From Syntrophobacteraceae bacterium (GTDB lineage: Bacteria > Desulfobacterota > Syntrophobacteria > Syntrophobacterales > Syntrophobacteraceae): DNA of 47,254 nucleotides. The translations under genes and the position numbers were made by a program. The DNA is taken from the NCBI GenBank assembly GCA_025453975.1, contig JALOPI010000027.1, positions 1-47,254 on the forward strand, written 5' to 3'. Of this stretch, positions 17,661-26,142 are shown piece after piece. Below the pieces are notes generated by a model. It saw only the letters and a program-made list of their open reading frames with translations. It was not told the origin of the DNA and did no database searches. Every line of letters begins with the position of its first letter. Position 1 is the first letter of the stretch.

Positions 17661-18959
17661 ATGTCTTTCAAAAGCCTCGGTCTTTCGACCGAATTACTTC
17701 GAGCCCTCGTCGAGCAAGGCTACAGTAACCCCACTCCCATCCAGCACCAGGCGATTCCCGTCATTCTTGAAGGAAAGGATCTAATGGCCGGTGCTCAAAC
17801 GGGCACGGGGAAGACCGCGGGATTCGCTCTGCCGCTGCTGCAGCGCTTGAGTGAGCGATCCCATGCAGCAGGCAAGGGGGGCATTGCCGCCCTGATCCTC
17901 ACTCCAACCCGCGAGCTTGCCGCTCAGGTCGAAGCCAGCGTGTCGGCCTACGGCAGGCATCTGCCCTTGAAGTCCATGGTCATCCACGGCGGAGTCAACA
18001 TCCATCCTCAAATCCAAAAGCTCCGGGGTGGTGTCGAGATTCTGGTCGCAACCCCGGGGCGTCTGCTGGACCACGCCCAACAGAGAACGCTGGATCTGTC
18101 GAGAGTGGAAATCCTGGTCGTGGATGAAGCGGACCGCATGCTGGACATGGGCTTCATCCGAGACATCCGCAGAATACTGGCACTCCTGCCGGCGAGGCGA
18201 CAGAATCTGCTTTTCTTCGCCACCTTTTCCAGGGAGATCGAAGAGCTGGCGGACGAGCTGCTGCGCTCCCCCGTCCTCATCGAAGTGTCCCGCCGCAATG
18301 CCCCCGCGGAGAGCGTCGAGCAATTGATCCATCCGGTGGACCGCAAGCGCAAGCGGGAGCTCCTTTCCCATCTGATCACCTCCAACGATTGGCGCCAGGT
18401 CCTCGTATTCACCCGAACCAAGCACGGAGCCAACAAGCTGACGGTGCAGCTGGAGCGCGACGGGATTCGTGCGGCGGCCATCCATGGCAATAAGAGCCAG
18501 GGGGCGCGAACCCGTGCCTTGGCGGACTTCAAGCATGGCGACGTGCGGGTGCTTGTCGCAACGGATCTCGCGGCTCGAGGGCTCAACATCGACCAGCTGC
18601 CGCATGTGGTGAACTTCGAGCTGCCCAATGTGTGTGAAGACTATGTGCACCGCATCGGCCGAACCGGCCGTGCACAGCACGAGGGAACGGCCATATCCCT
18701 CGTCAGCATCGACGAGCGCGAGCAGCTCAAAAGTATCGAAAGGCTCCTCAAGCGTGCCATCCCCGAAGAGGTCATCGTGGGATATGAGCCTGACCCCTCC
18801 ATTGGAAGCGAAGCGATTCCCAATGGTCCGATGGGCTCTGATCCGCGCCGCGAGGGGAGCCGACCCGCTGGGAAGCCATTGGGGCAATCGAAGAGGCCCG
18901 AGCGGAGACAAGTCCAGAATTCCTCCCGAGCCCGGCAGCGATCCCCGTTCTCCAAGTGA
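17661..18959 (+). CDS. rhlE: RhlE-type DEAD-box RNA helicase with altered motifs III and V (432 aa)
   Basis: ATP-dependent RNA helicase, cytosolic, typically for ribosome assembly and cold-time RNA unfolding. Q motif ([14 protein letters not shown]), motif I AQTGTGKT (K51), Ia PTRELAAQ, motif II DEAD (D155-D158), motif [11 protein letters not shown] basic, disordered tail (about 385-432) follows. Two deviations: motif III, normally SAT, reads F186-A-T ([10 protein letters not shown]), and motif V, normally ARGLD, reads ARGLN with N309. Both residues belong to the ATP/RNA coupling network, so activity could be changed. The remaining sequence is intact, which argues against plain decay. Located 2.6 kb from the cold-shock gene, same strand. 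Confidence 0.93.
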   Translation: MSFKSLGLSTELLRALVEQGYSNPTPIQHQAIPVILEGKDLMAGAQTGTGKTAGFALPLLQRLSERSHAAGKGGIAALILTPTRELAAQVEASVSAYGRHLPLKSMVIHGGVNIHPQIQKLRGGVEILVATPGRLLDHAQQRTLDLSRVEILVVDEADRMLDMGFIRDIRRILALLPARRQNLLFFATFSREIEELADELLRSPVLIEVSRRNAPAESVEQLIHPVDRKRKRELLSHLITSNDWRQVLVFTRTKHGANKLTVQLERDGIRAAAIHGNKSQGARTRALADFKHGDVRVLVATDLAARGLNIDQLPHVVNFELPNVCEDYVHRIGRTGRAQHEGTAISLVSIDEREQLKSIERLLKRAIPEEVIVGYEPDPSIGSEAIPNGPMGSDPRREGSRPAGKPLGQSKRPERRQVQNSSRARQRSPFSK

Positions 18960-19094
18960 GGTCCATCGCAGTGCTCTCAGCCAGAGGTTGAGGACGCTTG
19001 CTGAATCCCGTGACAGGGTTTGGATCGAGGCAGCTGGGGACCGCCAAGGGCGTGGCCATGGGGGAAATGCGTACCGATCCCGAGGGGGGGAGAG

Positions 19095-19253
19095 ATGATG
19101 CTGATGCTCGTTCGAATACTGGCCGTCGTGGCCATGATCGTTCTGCACTATGTGGGCTTTTTCCTGCCCCTGACCGAGCTCTTTCTCGTCTACATCCTGT
19201 TTGTCAATCCCCGGTGGTTCAGGCGCTTCCTGAACGACATGGCCCATTCGTGA
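19095..19253 (+). CDS. Small membrane protein (52 aa)
   Basis: Two closely spaced hydrophobic stretches (residues 5-25 and 27-37) ending in a basic NPRWFRRFLNDMAHS tail, so probably one or two membrane helices with the C-terminus inside. ATG with GAGGGGGGAGAG directly upstream. No family recognised. It lies 135 bases after the helicase gene. Confidence 0.6.
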   Translation: MMLMLVRILAVVAMIVLHYVGFFLPLTELFLVYILFVNPRWFRRFLNDMAHS

Positions 19254-19313
19254 GCCTGACATTCCAGGCCACGACGACGGAAGCGGGCAGGCGGCACTTG
19301 AGGCGCGACGCGA

Positions 19314-19635
19314 CTATACGGTTCCGATGAGGGTTCCCATGCAGGACGAGTCATAGCCGGGCAGGGAAGCCAGCTCATCGCGCAGGGCGCCTGTCTGCAG
19401 CAGCTGCAGCACCAGGCTAATGGTCGGGTGCTCCCGAGGTCGCGGGGAATCACAAGATCGCAGCGCACCATCTCGAGGGATACGAATCCGCAGCCATGGG
19501 CGATGGCAACAGCCCGAAGTCCCAGGGCCGCATCCGCCAGACCGAATGAGACCATTCTGGCTCCCTCATGGTGACTGTGGACCAGGCGATCGTAACCTTC
19601 GATGGTGCCGGGAGCCAATCCCGGCTGGCATGGGA
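19314..19635 (-). pseudogene. Decayed PBP-like (molybdate/substrate-sensing) domain, C-terminal fragment with frameshift
   Basis: Read on the minus strand, one frame gives GLAPGTIEGYDRLVHSHHEG, MVSFGLADAALGLRAVAIAHG, VSLEMVRCDLVIPRD. After a one-base shift near 19436 the next frame continues EHPTISLVLQLLQTGALRDE, LASLPGYDSSCMGTLIGTV and a stop at 19314. Together this is the end of the periplasmic-binding-protein-like domain found fused to ModE/MoeA-type or HTH proteins. The N-terminal part is missing: homology begins just downstream of the MltD-like gene's stop. No start or ribosome site remains. A single sequencing error could explain the shift but not the missing N-terminus. Confidence 0.7.
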
Positions 19636-19662
19636 TGCACCCGTGCGTCGGGGGCGACGCGA

Positions 19663-21195
19663 TCAGTTGGCCTGCCGCTTCTCCGAGCGCCCGGCGGCGC
19701 GCTCCTCGGTGCAGATGGTGATCACCTTGCCGGGGACGAGCTTCTGATTGCGGGACAGCTGGTTGCCCGTGGCCAGGGCCTCCACCGTGACGCCGAAGCG
19801 TTGGGCGACGGAGGGCAGGGTATCGCCCTGGCGGATGGCATACCAGAAGGTCTTGGGGGACTTCTGGGCCGGCGGCCTGGCCGCCTCGGCTTTCCTGGTC
19901 GCCGCTGAAGCGATCAGGGCCGTGGTGTCGTTCCTGGAGGGTCTGGCATCCTTCCGCTCCTTGGATGCATCGCCCGATTTGATGCCTGGGGCAGCCTTGA
20001 GAGCGGCTGGAGGCTTTTCCTGCTTCAAGCTGGACGTCTGCGCCGCGGGACGGCTCTTTTCGGAAGCCTTCAGGGGCTTGGGGAGATCGGTTTTGGCCAT
20101 CGAGGGCCTGGACTTGACGGAGCGATCCGGGCGCTGATTTCTGGAGGGGGCCGGCGCCGGTTTTTCGGGGGCCGGCGGAGGCTCCAGGAGGGCTGCCAGG
20201 ACGGACTCCTTCATGCCCATGGGAACGCTCAGATCGTAGCATGGCGAGCCGGGAGGGGTGCTCGGCGTGCAGAGCTCCGGGTTGTGCTCCTGCAGGACGG
20301 CTTCCTCCACCCCGATCTTTTTTCCGATCCAGGCCAGCTTCACGCCTCCCGGCACTGGAACGGTGTCATGGCGGGGGGGGTCGGGCCTGGGTGAGAAATA
20401 GAACCCGTACTGGGGAAGGCTGCGGCTGATCCGGACGGCTGCAAGCACCTTGGGCACGTATTCCTGAGTCTCGGCGGGGAGCCATCCGGCCTCCCGCAGC
20501 TCCCAGAAAGTCTTGGCCCCGCTTTCATCCAGGGTGCGCTGCACCCGGTTCTCCCCCGAATTGTAAGCCGCCAGGGCCAGCTCCCAGGAGCCGAACTGAT
20601 CGAACAAGGCGGAGAGATAGGCGGCGGCCGCATGAGCGGCTTTGAAGGGGTGGCGCCTTTCGTCCACGTACTTGTTCTGCTCCAGTCCAAACCGCGTGCC
20701 CGTCGCGGAGATGAATTGCCACATGCCCACGGCGTCGGCCTTGGATCGGGCCGTGGGGGTGAACCCGCTTTCCACCAGGGCCACGTAGGCGAGGTCTCCC
20801 GGCACGCCCTGGTCGCTGAAGATCTTCTGCACGGGGATGACGTAGGCTTCCGCCCTCCTCAGCAGGGTCTGGAAGGATTGGTGCTTCTTTTCGGCGTAAT
20901 GGATCGTCCAGGCGTCGATGGCCGGGTGGTCCGGAATGGTCAGCTCGGACTTGGACTGCGCCGAATGCTTGGATACGCGCGGTCCACCCTCCGGGCCGCC
21001 GGTCCTTTCGGTGGAGTTTGCATGGGACGAGGATGATCGATTGGAGGAGACGGTGGAGCAGCCCGCTATGAGGGAGATAGCCAGGGCTGGAGCAATGAGA
21101 CCGGCCATGCTCAACAGCTTCGACCCATGAACGGATTTGCGAAGAGCACGTGGAGCATTCCAACACCGGACAGCGACAAGCCAGGAGTCAATCAT
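19663..21195 (-). CDS. mltD: Membrane-bound lytic transglycosylase D-like lipoprotein with LysM (510 aa)
   Basis: Cell-wall hydrolase cutting the MurNAc-GlcNAc bond. Lipoprotein signal with lipobox LIAGC (C46). SLT domain (about 120-260) with catalytic E142 in ALVESGF, then AVGMWQFISATG and ALAAYNSGENRV. A long Pro/Lys/Ala-rich linker (about 370-450) follows. One C-terminal LysM (WYAIRQGDTLPSVAQRFGVTVEALATGNQL) binds peptidoglycan. A GTG eight codons earlier exists, but the ATG at 21195 has the GAAAGGGGG site. MltD usually carries two or more LysM units; here one is clear. The gene ends where the PBP-like remnant begins. Confidence 0.9.
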   Translation of the reverse strand: MIDSWLVAVRCWNAPRALRKSVHGSKLLSMAGLIAPALAISLIAGCSTVSSNRSSSSHANSTERTGGPEGGPRVSKHSAQSKSELTIPDHPAIDAWTIHYAEKKHQSFQTLLRRAEAYVIPVQKIFSDQGVPGDLAYVALVESGFTPTARSKADAVGMWQFISATGTRFGLEQNKYVDERRHPFKAAHAAAAYLSALFDQFGSWELALAAYNSGENRVQRTLDESGAKTFWELREAGWLPAETQEYVPKVLAAVRISRSLPQYGFYFSPRPDPPRHDTVPVPGGVKLAWIGKKIGVEEAVLQEHNPELCTPSTPPGSPCYDLSVPMGMKESVLAALLEPPPAPEKPAPAPSRNQRPDRSVKSRPSMAKTDLPKPLKASEKSRPAAQTSSLKQEKPPAALKAAPGIKSGDASKERKDARPSRNDTTALIASAATRKAEAARPPAQKSPKTFWYAIRQGDTLPSVAQRFGVTVEALATGNQLSRNQKLVPGKVITICTEERAAGRSEKRQAN

Positions 21196-21694
21196 CGGCC
21201 CCCTTTCATCCTTCTGCACTTGTGATCAGAAACGCCCTGCCACCGACCCGCAAGGCCCGGGGATGCTTCCGGGTGTCCTGCCGTGGCGAGTCGCCCTTCC
21301 GGGGGCAAGCAGCCCTCCACTCCCGCGACCCGCATGGATCCGGCGCAGCCTCCGGCCGAGCACGCTTCGAGATTTCCTAGCCCATCCCTTCCCATTGTGC
21401 AAGCGTTATCGCGAGCCGGAGCCGCCTCGAAACGAGCCAGGCTCTGGGTAATTGTGCTCTAACCGCTGGTTATCATTGATAGTGACGCTATCTGGACTTT
21501 GGCGACGGGGAGCGTTGGTGGGATAGAGGGCCGCCGCGTCGCCGGGGACGCGCGGCAGGCCAGGAAGGACTTGCCGTCGAGGGGCGTCCCCGATATCGTA
21601 CCGTGTCCGCAAACCGGGGCGGAGTGCTCCGGTCCAGCTCGGAGCGCCGCGATAAGAACGAGCGGGTCATCCATTCCAATAACCCCTGGGGACC
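21196..21694. other. Divergent intergenic region, MltD-like / fluoride channel
   Basis: 499 bases. The clearest feature is an inverted repeat gatag-tgacg-ctatc at 21478-21492 near an AT-rich patch (21450-21495) that may hold a promoter. I looked for the fluoride riboswitch consensus (GGNGAUGGNGUUC ... AUGACUCCU) and did not find it. No ORF here has convincing features. Confidence 0.45.
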
Positions 21695-22081
21695 ATGCCC
21701 ATGACGAAAATCCTCCTCGTGATGCTGGGTGGCGGCCTCGGGGCGGCCTCACGCTACACGGTGGGCCTCCTGGCCGCGAGTCTCTTGGGGACCCGCTTTC
21801 CCTGGGGCACGCTCGTCGTGAATCTGGTGGGCTGCTTCCTGATCGGGCTCTCCTGCAATATGGCTCGACGCGCCCTGCCTCTCATAAGCCCCGATGCCTA
21901 TGTTTTTTTCGTGACCGGTTATCTCGGGGCCTTCACGACCTTTTCGACCTTCGCCCTGGAGACCTCGAGATCCCTGCGTGAAGGTGCCGCCGTGCAGTCC
22001 GTGGCCAGTGTCCTGTTGAACAATGTGCTCGGTGTGGTCCTGTGCTGTCTGGGGATGTGGATTGGCGGCCCGTGGCTTTGA
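21695..22081 (+). CDS. crcB: Fluoride ion channel CrcB/FluC (128 aa)
   Basis: Dual-topology inner-membrane channel that expels fluoride. Four hydrophobic helices; GGGLGAASRYTVG, the WGTLVVNLVGCFLIG helix with the conserved Asn, and GYLGAFTTFSTFALE with the Phe/Thr/Ser pore track. Length is normal for a homodimeric Fluc. ATG 21695 follows CCTGGGGACC; the second ATG (21701) is also possible. Single gene with no obvious partner; no riboswitch seen upstream. Confidence 0.95.
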   Translation: MPMTKILLVMLGGGLGAASRYTVGLLAASLLGTRFPWGTLVVNLVGCFLIGLSCNMARRALPLISPDAYVFFVTGYLGAFTTFSTFALETSRSLREGAAVQSVASVLLNNVLGVVLCCLGMWIGGPWL

Positions 22082-22251
22082 GGCGAGGCGGCCGACTCCT
22101 GGCTCTGGATGGGCGGGCGCCCCGAGCGCCGTCTTGGCGGGGGCGAGGCTGCCGGAGCTGGATCGTTGCGTGATGCCTTGCCCCGTCTGGAGTCCACGCG
22201 GCGGGAGCGGCCGGCCGGAGCCGGCACGGTGGGCTGTTTTCAATAAGCATA

Positions 22252-22280
22252 TAGACAGCTGTCGATTCAGTTGATATATT
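22252..22280 (+). promoter_or_regulatory. Promoter with overlapping palindrome, arsR
   Basis: TAGACA (22252-22257), exactly 17 bases, TATATT (22275-22280): a close match to the sigma-70 consensus. The 10-bp palindrome gacagctgtc (22254-22263) covers the -35 end and is a likely site for the ArsR-family repressor encoded 35 bases downstream. Transcription would start near 22287. Confidence 0.6.
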
Positions 22281-22314
22281 CACGCCTGACAATTTGATCT
22301 GGAGGTTTGGGGGA

Positions 22315-22668
22315 ATGCGAGATTTCACCAGGGTCATGAAGGCTCTTTCGGACCCGAATCGAATCAAGATCCTGAAGATGCTGCAGCACCAGTCGCTGTG
22401 CGTCTGCGAGATGCAGGCGGCCCTGGGCATCGCTCAGCCCACGGTCTCCAATCACCTGAAGGTCCTTGAGGAGGCTGGCCTGGTCCATTCCCGCAAGGAC
22501 GGTCTCTGGGTCAACTACTTCGTATCCGACGGGAGCAGCAGCCCCTATGTGGCTGCCATTCTCGGGAACCTCAGGCACTGGCTTAAGGATGACCCCGAGA
22601 TCGTTCGTCTCATGGAAGCCTTGCCGGGTCTCAACCGGGAGACCATCTGCAAGCGGAAGATCGCCTGA
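22315..22668 (+). CDS. arsR: ArsR/SmtB-family metalloregulator (117 aa)
   Basis: Winged-helix repressor released by thiophilic metalloids. Helix-turn-helix LGIAQPTVSNHLKVLEEAGLV and wing KDGLWVNYFV. The alpha3 site SLCVCEMQAAL has C29 and C31, the C-x-C pair that binds As(III)/Sb(III) in ArsR. ATG 22315 has GGAGGTTTGGGGGA upstream; an earlier start at 22294 would lie before that site. A promoter with an overlapping palindrome sits directly upstream, so it probably represses itself and the downstream thioredoxin-like and ArsP-type permease genes. Confidence 0.92.
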   Translation: MRDFTRVMKALSDPNRIKILKMLQHQSLCVCEMQAALGIAQPTVSNHLKVLEEAGLVHSRKDGLWVNYFVSDGSSSPYVAAILGNLRHWLKDDPEIVRLMEALPGLNRETICKRKIA

Positions 22669-22698
22669 ACCGGGGCGTCTCGAGCGGGGAGTCAGTCC

Positions 22699-23211
22699 AT
22701 GCCGGAGAAGAGCATCACGCGGATCCAGGTTTCGAATTTCGGAGTGAGCATCGTCGGCTTGAGGGAGCTTGTGGAGGAGATGGCCCAGACCCATGGGGAC
22801 CAGCCCGACGACGAGGTGGCTCGCCACATGATCGAGCGGCTGGGCGCGCTGAACTACATTCCGGGGAAGGTCCGCGGGGAATACGGCCGGGCTTTTGTCC
22901 GCGAATTCCGAAAGCACATGGGACAGCCCTTCACGGAAGAAGCTCCGCGGGGGCTGGACGTCAAGGTCCTGGGAGTCGGGTGCAGCCAGTGTCGCGGCCT
23001 GACTCAGACCGTCATGGAGGTCCTGACGGAGCTGCAGCTCCCGGCGGGGGTGGATCATGTGACGGACATGAAAGAGATCGCCCGGTATCGTGTCATGGGA
23101 TCTCCCGCCCTGGTCGTCAACGGCAGAATCGTCGCCGTGGGGAGCGTCCCTCCCCGGGACAAGATCAAGAAATGGCTGCTTGAAGCCCAGGCCGCCCTGG
23201 GCGACCTGTGA
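22699..23211 (+). CDS. Two-domain thioredoxin-like protein (170 aa)
   Basis: C-terminal half (about 87-168) is a small glutaredoxin/thioredoxin-like fold of the MTH895/redox-active disulfide protein 2 type: LDVKVLGVGCSQCRGLTQTV with the C95-x2-C98 active site, then MGSPALVVNGRIVAVGSVP with the cis-Pro. The N-terminal 80 residues (VSNFGVSIVGLRELVEEM..., LNYIPGKVRGEYGRAFVREF) form a separate helical module that I have seen fused to such thioredoxins but cannot name. Starts 30 bases after arsR. It probably reduces an arsenic- or thiol-linked partner of the permease next door. Confidence 0.8.
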   Translation: MPEKSITRIQVSNFGVSIVGLRELVEEMAQTHGDQPDDEVARHMIERLGALNYIPGKVRGEYGRAFVREFRKHMGQPFTEEAPRGLDVKVLGVGCSQCRGLTQTVMEVLTELQLPAGVDHVTDMKEIARYRVMGSPALVVNGRIVAVGSVPPRDKIKKWLLEAQAALGDL

Positions 23212-23303
23212 TGCTCGGGAGGCTGAGGCAATGGTTTTGATGCGGTCCTTCCCGGAAGCCGTCGGGCACGGGAAGGATCCATGGTGGTGGAAAGCGATGC
23301 TTC

Positions 23304-24407
23304 ATGAAGACAAGCGAGGAAAAGATCTGCTGCTGCCCGGGTGAGCGCTGCGGGCCTCTGGAGGCTCCGGTCTCCCCGTCCGCCCGTCCTTCATGGTGGA
23401 AGTATCTCCTGTACGGGCTTCCCCTGGCGGTGGTCTGGGTCGCCGTTTACAAAAGCCTGGCGCCTTTCGCCCGGTATTTCACCCACGAGATCCTGGGGCT
23501 TCAGCCGGAGACTCACCTGGCTCACGCCGTGGAGTTCTTCGTCTACGACACTCCGAAGGTGCTCATGCTCCTCTCCCTGGTGGTCTTCGGCGTGGGTGTC
23601 GTCCGTTCCTTTTTCACCCCCGAGCGCACCCGTAGCATCCTGGCCGGCAAGCGGGAATCCCTCGGCAACGTGCTGGCGGCGCTCCTCGGCATCGTCACCC
23701 CGTTCTGCACATGCTCGGCGGTGCCTCTCTTCATCGGGTTCGTGACAGCCGGCATTCCTCTGGGCGTCACCTTCTCCTTTCTCGTCTCGGCCCCCATGGT
23801 GAACGAGATCGCGCTGGTTCTTCTTTTCGGCCTTTTCGGCTGGAAGGTTGCCGTCCTCTACCTCGTCATGGGGCTTCTCATCGCGATGCTGGCCGGGTGG
23901 ATCATCGGCCGACTGCGGATGGAGGGACACCTCGAGGAGTGGGTCATGGAGATCCAGACTGATGCCGCGGCCTATGAGGACACCGAGAGGACCTGGGAGG
24001 AGCGCATTCGGTACGGCGCGGACGCCGTCCGCGACATCGTGGGCAGGGTGTGGATCTATGTGGTGCTGGGCATAGCCGTGGGAGCGGCCATCCACGGCTA
24101 TGTGCCCGAGGGGTTCATGGCTTCCATCATGGGCCGGGGCGCCTGGTGGTCGGTGCCCGCCGCCGTCCTCATCGGTGTGCCGATGTACTCCAATGCCGCT
24201 GGAATCATCCCGGTGGTGCAGGCTCTCCTGGGGAAGGGCGCGGCCCTGGGCACGGTGCTGGCTTTCATGATGTCCGTCATCGCCCTTTCACTGCCCGAGG
24301 CCATCATCCTGCGCAAGGTGCTCAAGCCCAGGCTCATCGCCACGTTCTTCGGAGTGGTGGCCGCGGGTATCCTCATGGTCGGCTACTTGTTCAACCTGTT
24401 GATCTGA
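23304..24407 (+). CDS. arsP: ArsP-type permease (DUF318 family, 367 aa)
   Basis: Inner-membrane permease with about eight to ten helices, of the family that exports trivalent organoarsenicals. Signature TPFCTCSAVPLFIGF with C135 and C137, then VSAPMVNEIALVLLFGLFGW, and in the second half GVPMYSNAAGIIPVVQALLGKG. The N-terminus has an extra cysteine cluster (KICCCPGERC, C9-C11 and C16) that could capture metalloid. The start has only a moderate ribosome site (GGAAAGCG). It follows arsR and the thioredoxin-like gene, which supports a metalloid role; other substrates are possible because many family members are uncharacterised. Confidence 0.85.
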   Translation: MKTSEEKICCCPGERCGPLEAPVSPSARPSWWKYLLYGLPLAVVWVAVYKSLAPFARYFTHEILGLQPETHLAHAVEFFVYDTPKVLMLLSLVVFGVGVVRSFFTPERTRSILAGKRESLGNVLAALLGIVTPFCTCSAVPLFIGFVTAGIPLGVTFSFLVSAPMVNEIALVLLFGLFGWKVAVLYLVMGLLIAMLAGWIIGRLRMEGHLEEWVMEIQTDAAAYEDTERTWEERIRYGADAVRDIVGRVWIYVVLGIAVGAAIHGYVPEGFMASIMGRGAWWSVPAAVLIGVPMYSNAAGIIPVVQALLGKGAALGTVLAFMMSVIALSLPEAIILRKVLKPRLIATFFGVVAAGILMVGYLFNLLI

Positions 24408-24479
24408 TCGACGAAGGGCGGTGCCCTGGGGACAGCTCACTTGTACGGTTCGAGTCAACCAGACGGGAAGGGGAGGCCA

Positions 24480-24585
24480 ATGGAAATCAAGGTACTCGGT
24501 CCCGGCCGCGGGAAATGCCATGAAGCGGAGCGGCTCGTGAAGGGGGGCGTTGCCGAGAATGGGGCCAACGCCACGGTGGACTCAG
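24480..24585 (+). pseudogene. Remnant of a stand-alone MTH895-like thioredoxin
   Basis: Starts well (GGGGAGGCCA then ATG) and encodes MEIKVLGPGRGKCHEAERLV plus KGGVAENGANATVDS, the first third of a redox-active disulfide protein 2. Where the family has GPGC-x2-C, this copy has GPGRGKC, so the first active-site Cys is lost. After about residue 35 the similarity stops and no other frame continues it. The frame runs on to 24740 with Pro/Ser/Arg-rich junk. It is probably a broken paralogue of the thioredoxin domain encoded at 22699. Confidence 0.7.
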
Positions 24586-24732
24586 CTCCGCCTGGAGGCT
24601 CGGGCGGGTGGACATCCCGTGCTTCCACGGGTACCAGGCGCGGGCGATTCTCTTGTGGCTCCAGGGTTGACGCCCCAACCGAATCGTGGCCTTTCCCGCC
24701 CAATGGAAGCCCAATGGGGGAAGCCAGAATAG

Positions 24733-25257
24733 ATGAATGATTTCAGCTCATCCCGCAGGATGATGTTGGTGGCCGGTCAGGTCGCGGTGATCCTGGTCCT
24801 GGCCGTTGCCGTGGCGCTCTCGGTGAATCATCTGAGACCCGGGAGGCTGCCCCTCGTGGCCGACTGGTCGCCCGAGGCACAGCTGGTGACCGGGTCGGGG
24901 GAGAGTCTCGCCATTTCCATCGAAGAGGCTGAAATGCTGTTCTTCACTGGCGAGGCGGTCTTCCTGGACGCCCGCCCCCGGGATCGCTACGCCGAGGGCC
25001 ACATCGAGGGGGCCGTGAATCTGCCCTGGGAAGAATTCGACCAGGTCCAGGAAGAGGTTTTGGCCGAACTCCCCCCCGATGCCAGGCTGATCGCCTACTG
25101 CGATGGCGAAGGCTGCGCGTCGAGCAAGGAGCTGGCTCTCTCCCTGCTGGTCAAGGGGTACGGCCAGGTGAAGGTGCTGGTGAACGGCTGGTCGGTGTGG
25201 CAGCAAAGAGGGCTCCCCGTGGAGGAGAGCCTGGAAGCCCATGCAGCCAGCCAGTGA
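24733..25257 (+). CDS. Membrane-anchored rhodanese-domain protein (174 aa)
   Basis: N-terminal uncleaved helix (about residues 11-31), then one rhodanese domain (about 60-165) that would face the periplasm. Landmarks: FLDARPRDRYAEGHIEGAVNLPW and the active-site loop AYCDGEGCASS with C123 as the expected persulfide cysteine and a second Cys, C128, in the same loop. It may carry sulfane sulfur or reduce a disulfide. It belongs to the same-strand run after arsP, followed by a MauE-like gene. Confidence 0.88.
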   Translation: MNDFSSSRRMMLVAGQVAVILVLAVAVALSVNHLRPGRLPLVADWSPEAQLVTGSGESLAISIEEAEMLFFTGEAVFLDARPRDRYAEGHIEGAVNLPWEEFDQVQEEVLAELPPDARLIAYCDGEGCASSKELALSLLVKGYGQVKVLVNGWSVWQQRGLPVEESLEAHAASQ

Positions 25258-25416
25258 GACCTGCCCATGATGGGGTGTGAGGCCCGGCTCTCCTTTGGGG
25301 GGAGGCCCAATGACCGGGCATGGACTGGAGCCTGACGGAGCGGGACCCACACCGTCTTGGGGCCGGTGCTGACGCTGGCCCTCCATGACGACGAGGCAGG
25401 GACGAAAGCGGAGGGA

Positions 25417-25869
25417 ATGGGCCTTTTCTTGAAGAAGCCGTTTCATTTCTGGATCAGGCTGTTGCTGGGCGGTGTTTTCCTTGTGGCCAGCCTCGACAAA
25501 ATCTACAATCCCGCGGGATTTGCGCAGGCCGTCTACAATCATCAGATTCTGCCCGACGGCCTGGTCAATCTCGTGGCCATTGTGCTTCCCTGGCTGGAGC
25601 TCCTCCTGGGCTTGTGCCTGCTGGGTGGAGTCTGGCTCCCGGGGGCCGTCACCCTGACGAGCGGTCTTCTCATGATCTTCCTCGGCGCTCTTGTCTTCAA
25701 TATGTCACGCGGTCTGGATGTCCACTGCGGCTGCTTCGGCACGGGCAGTGCCGGCCCCATAACGATCTGGACCCTGGCTCGGGATGCCTCGTTCCTGGTC
25801 ATGGCCGGATACCTCTTTTGCCGGCTGGTGGCCAGGGGAGAAGACAAGCCCGTCACAGGGCCGCTATAA
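25417..25869 (+). CDS. MauE/DoxX-like membrane protein (150 aa)
   Basis: Four hydrophobic helices with the MauE-type signature LLLGGVFLVASLDKIYNPAGFAQAVYNHQILP in the first helix region and VHCGCFG (C104, C106) in the loop before helix four. MauE relatives act with thioredoxin-like proteins in disulfide handling in the periplasm, so a pairing with the rhodanese encoded just upstream is plausible. ATG 25417 has GCGGAGGGA; the longer frame to 25357 has no comparable site. Confidence 0.82.
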   Translation: MGLFLKKPFHFWIRLLLGGVFLVASLDKIYNPAGFAQAVYNHQILPDGLVNLVAIVLPWLELLLGLCLLGGVWLPGAVTLTSGLLMIFLGALVFNMSRGLDVHCGCFGTGSAGPITIWTLARDASFLVMAGYLFCRLVARGEDKPVTGPL

Positions 25870-26142
25870 AACAGGTCGACCGCCAGGCTCGAAATCCGGG
25901 CGATGGACGCCGACGAGTGTGAGCGCTGGCCGGTGGGGCTCATGCTCATCCGGGAAGGATCCACCGTTTGGATCGCCTTGAGTGTATCTTTTCGGTGATT
26001 GACGGCAATAGCCCCTGGGACGCTGATGAGCGCCGATGCACACAGATCTCCGCTGATGTTGCTTTCCTTTTCATTCATCAGCGTGAATCACTGGTCGTCC
26101 CGAAAATCGGCGTCCCCTGCCGAGCTGGCCTGGAGGCCCCTC

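Noticed and set aside
21400..21694. Possible fluoride riboswitch before crcB
   Set aside because: I searched for the conserved GGNGAUGG...AUGACUCCU elements and pseudoknot pairing and did not find them.
25990..26095. Words such as gctgatgagcgccgatgcacacagatctccgctgatg resembling dispersed intergenic repeats
   Set aside because: Suggestive of a repeat common in related genomes, but no second copy or clean inverted repeat is visible in this window.
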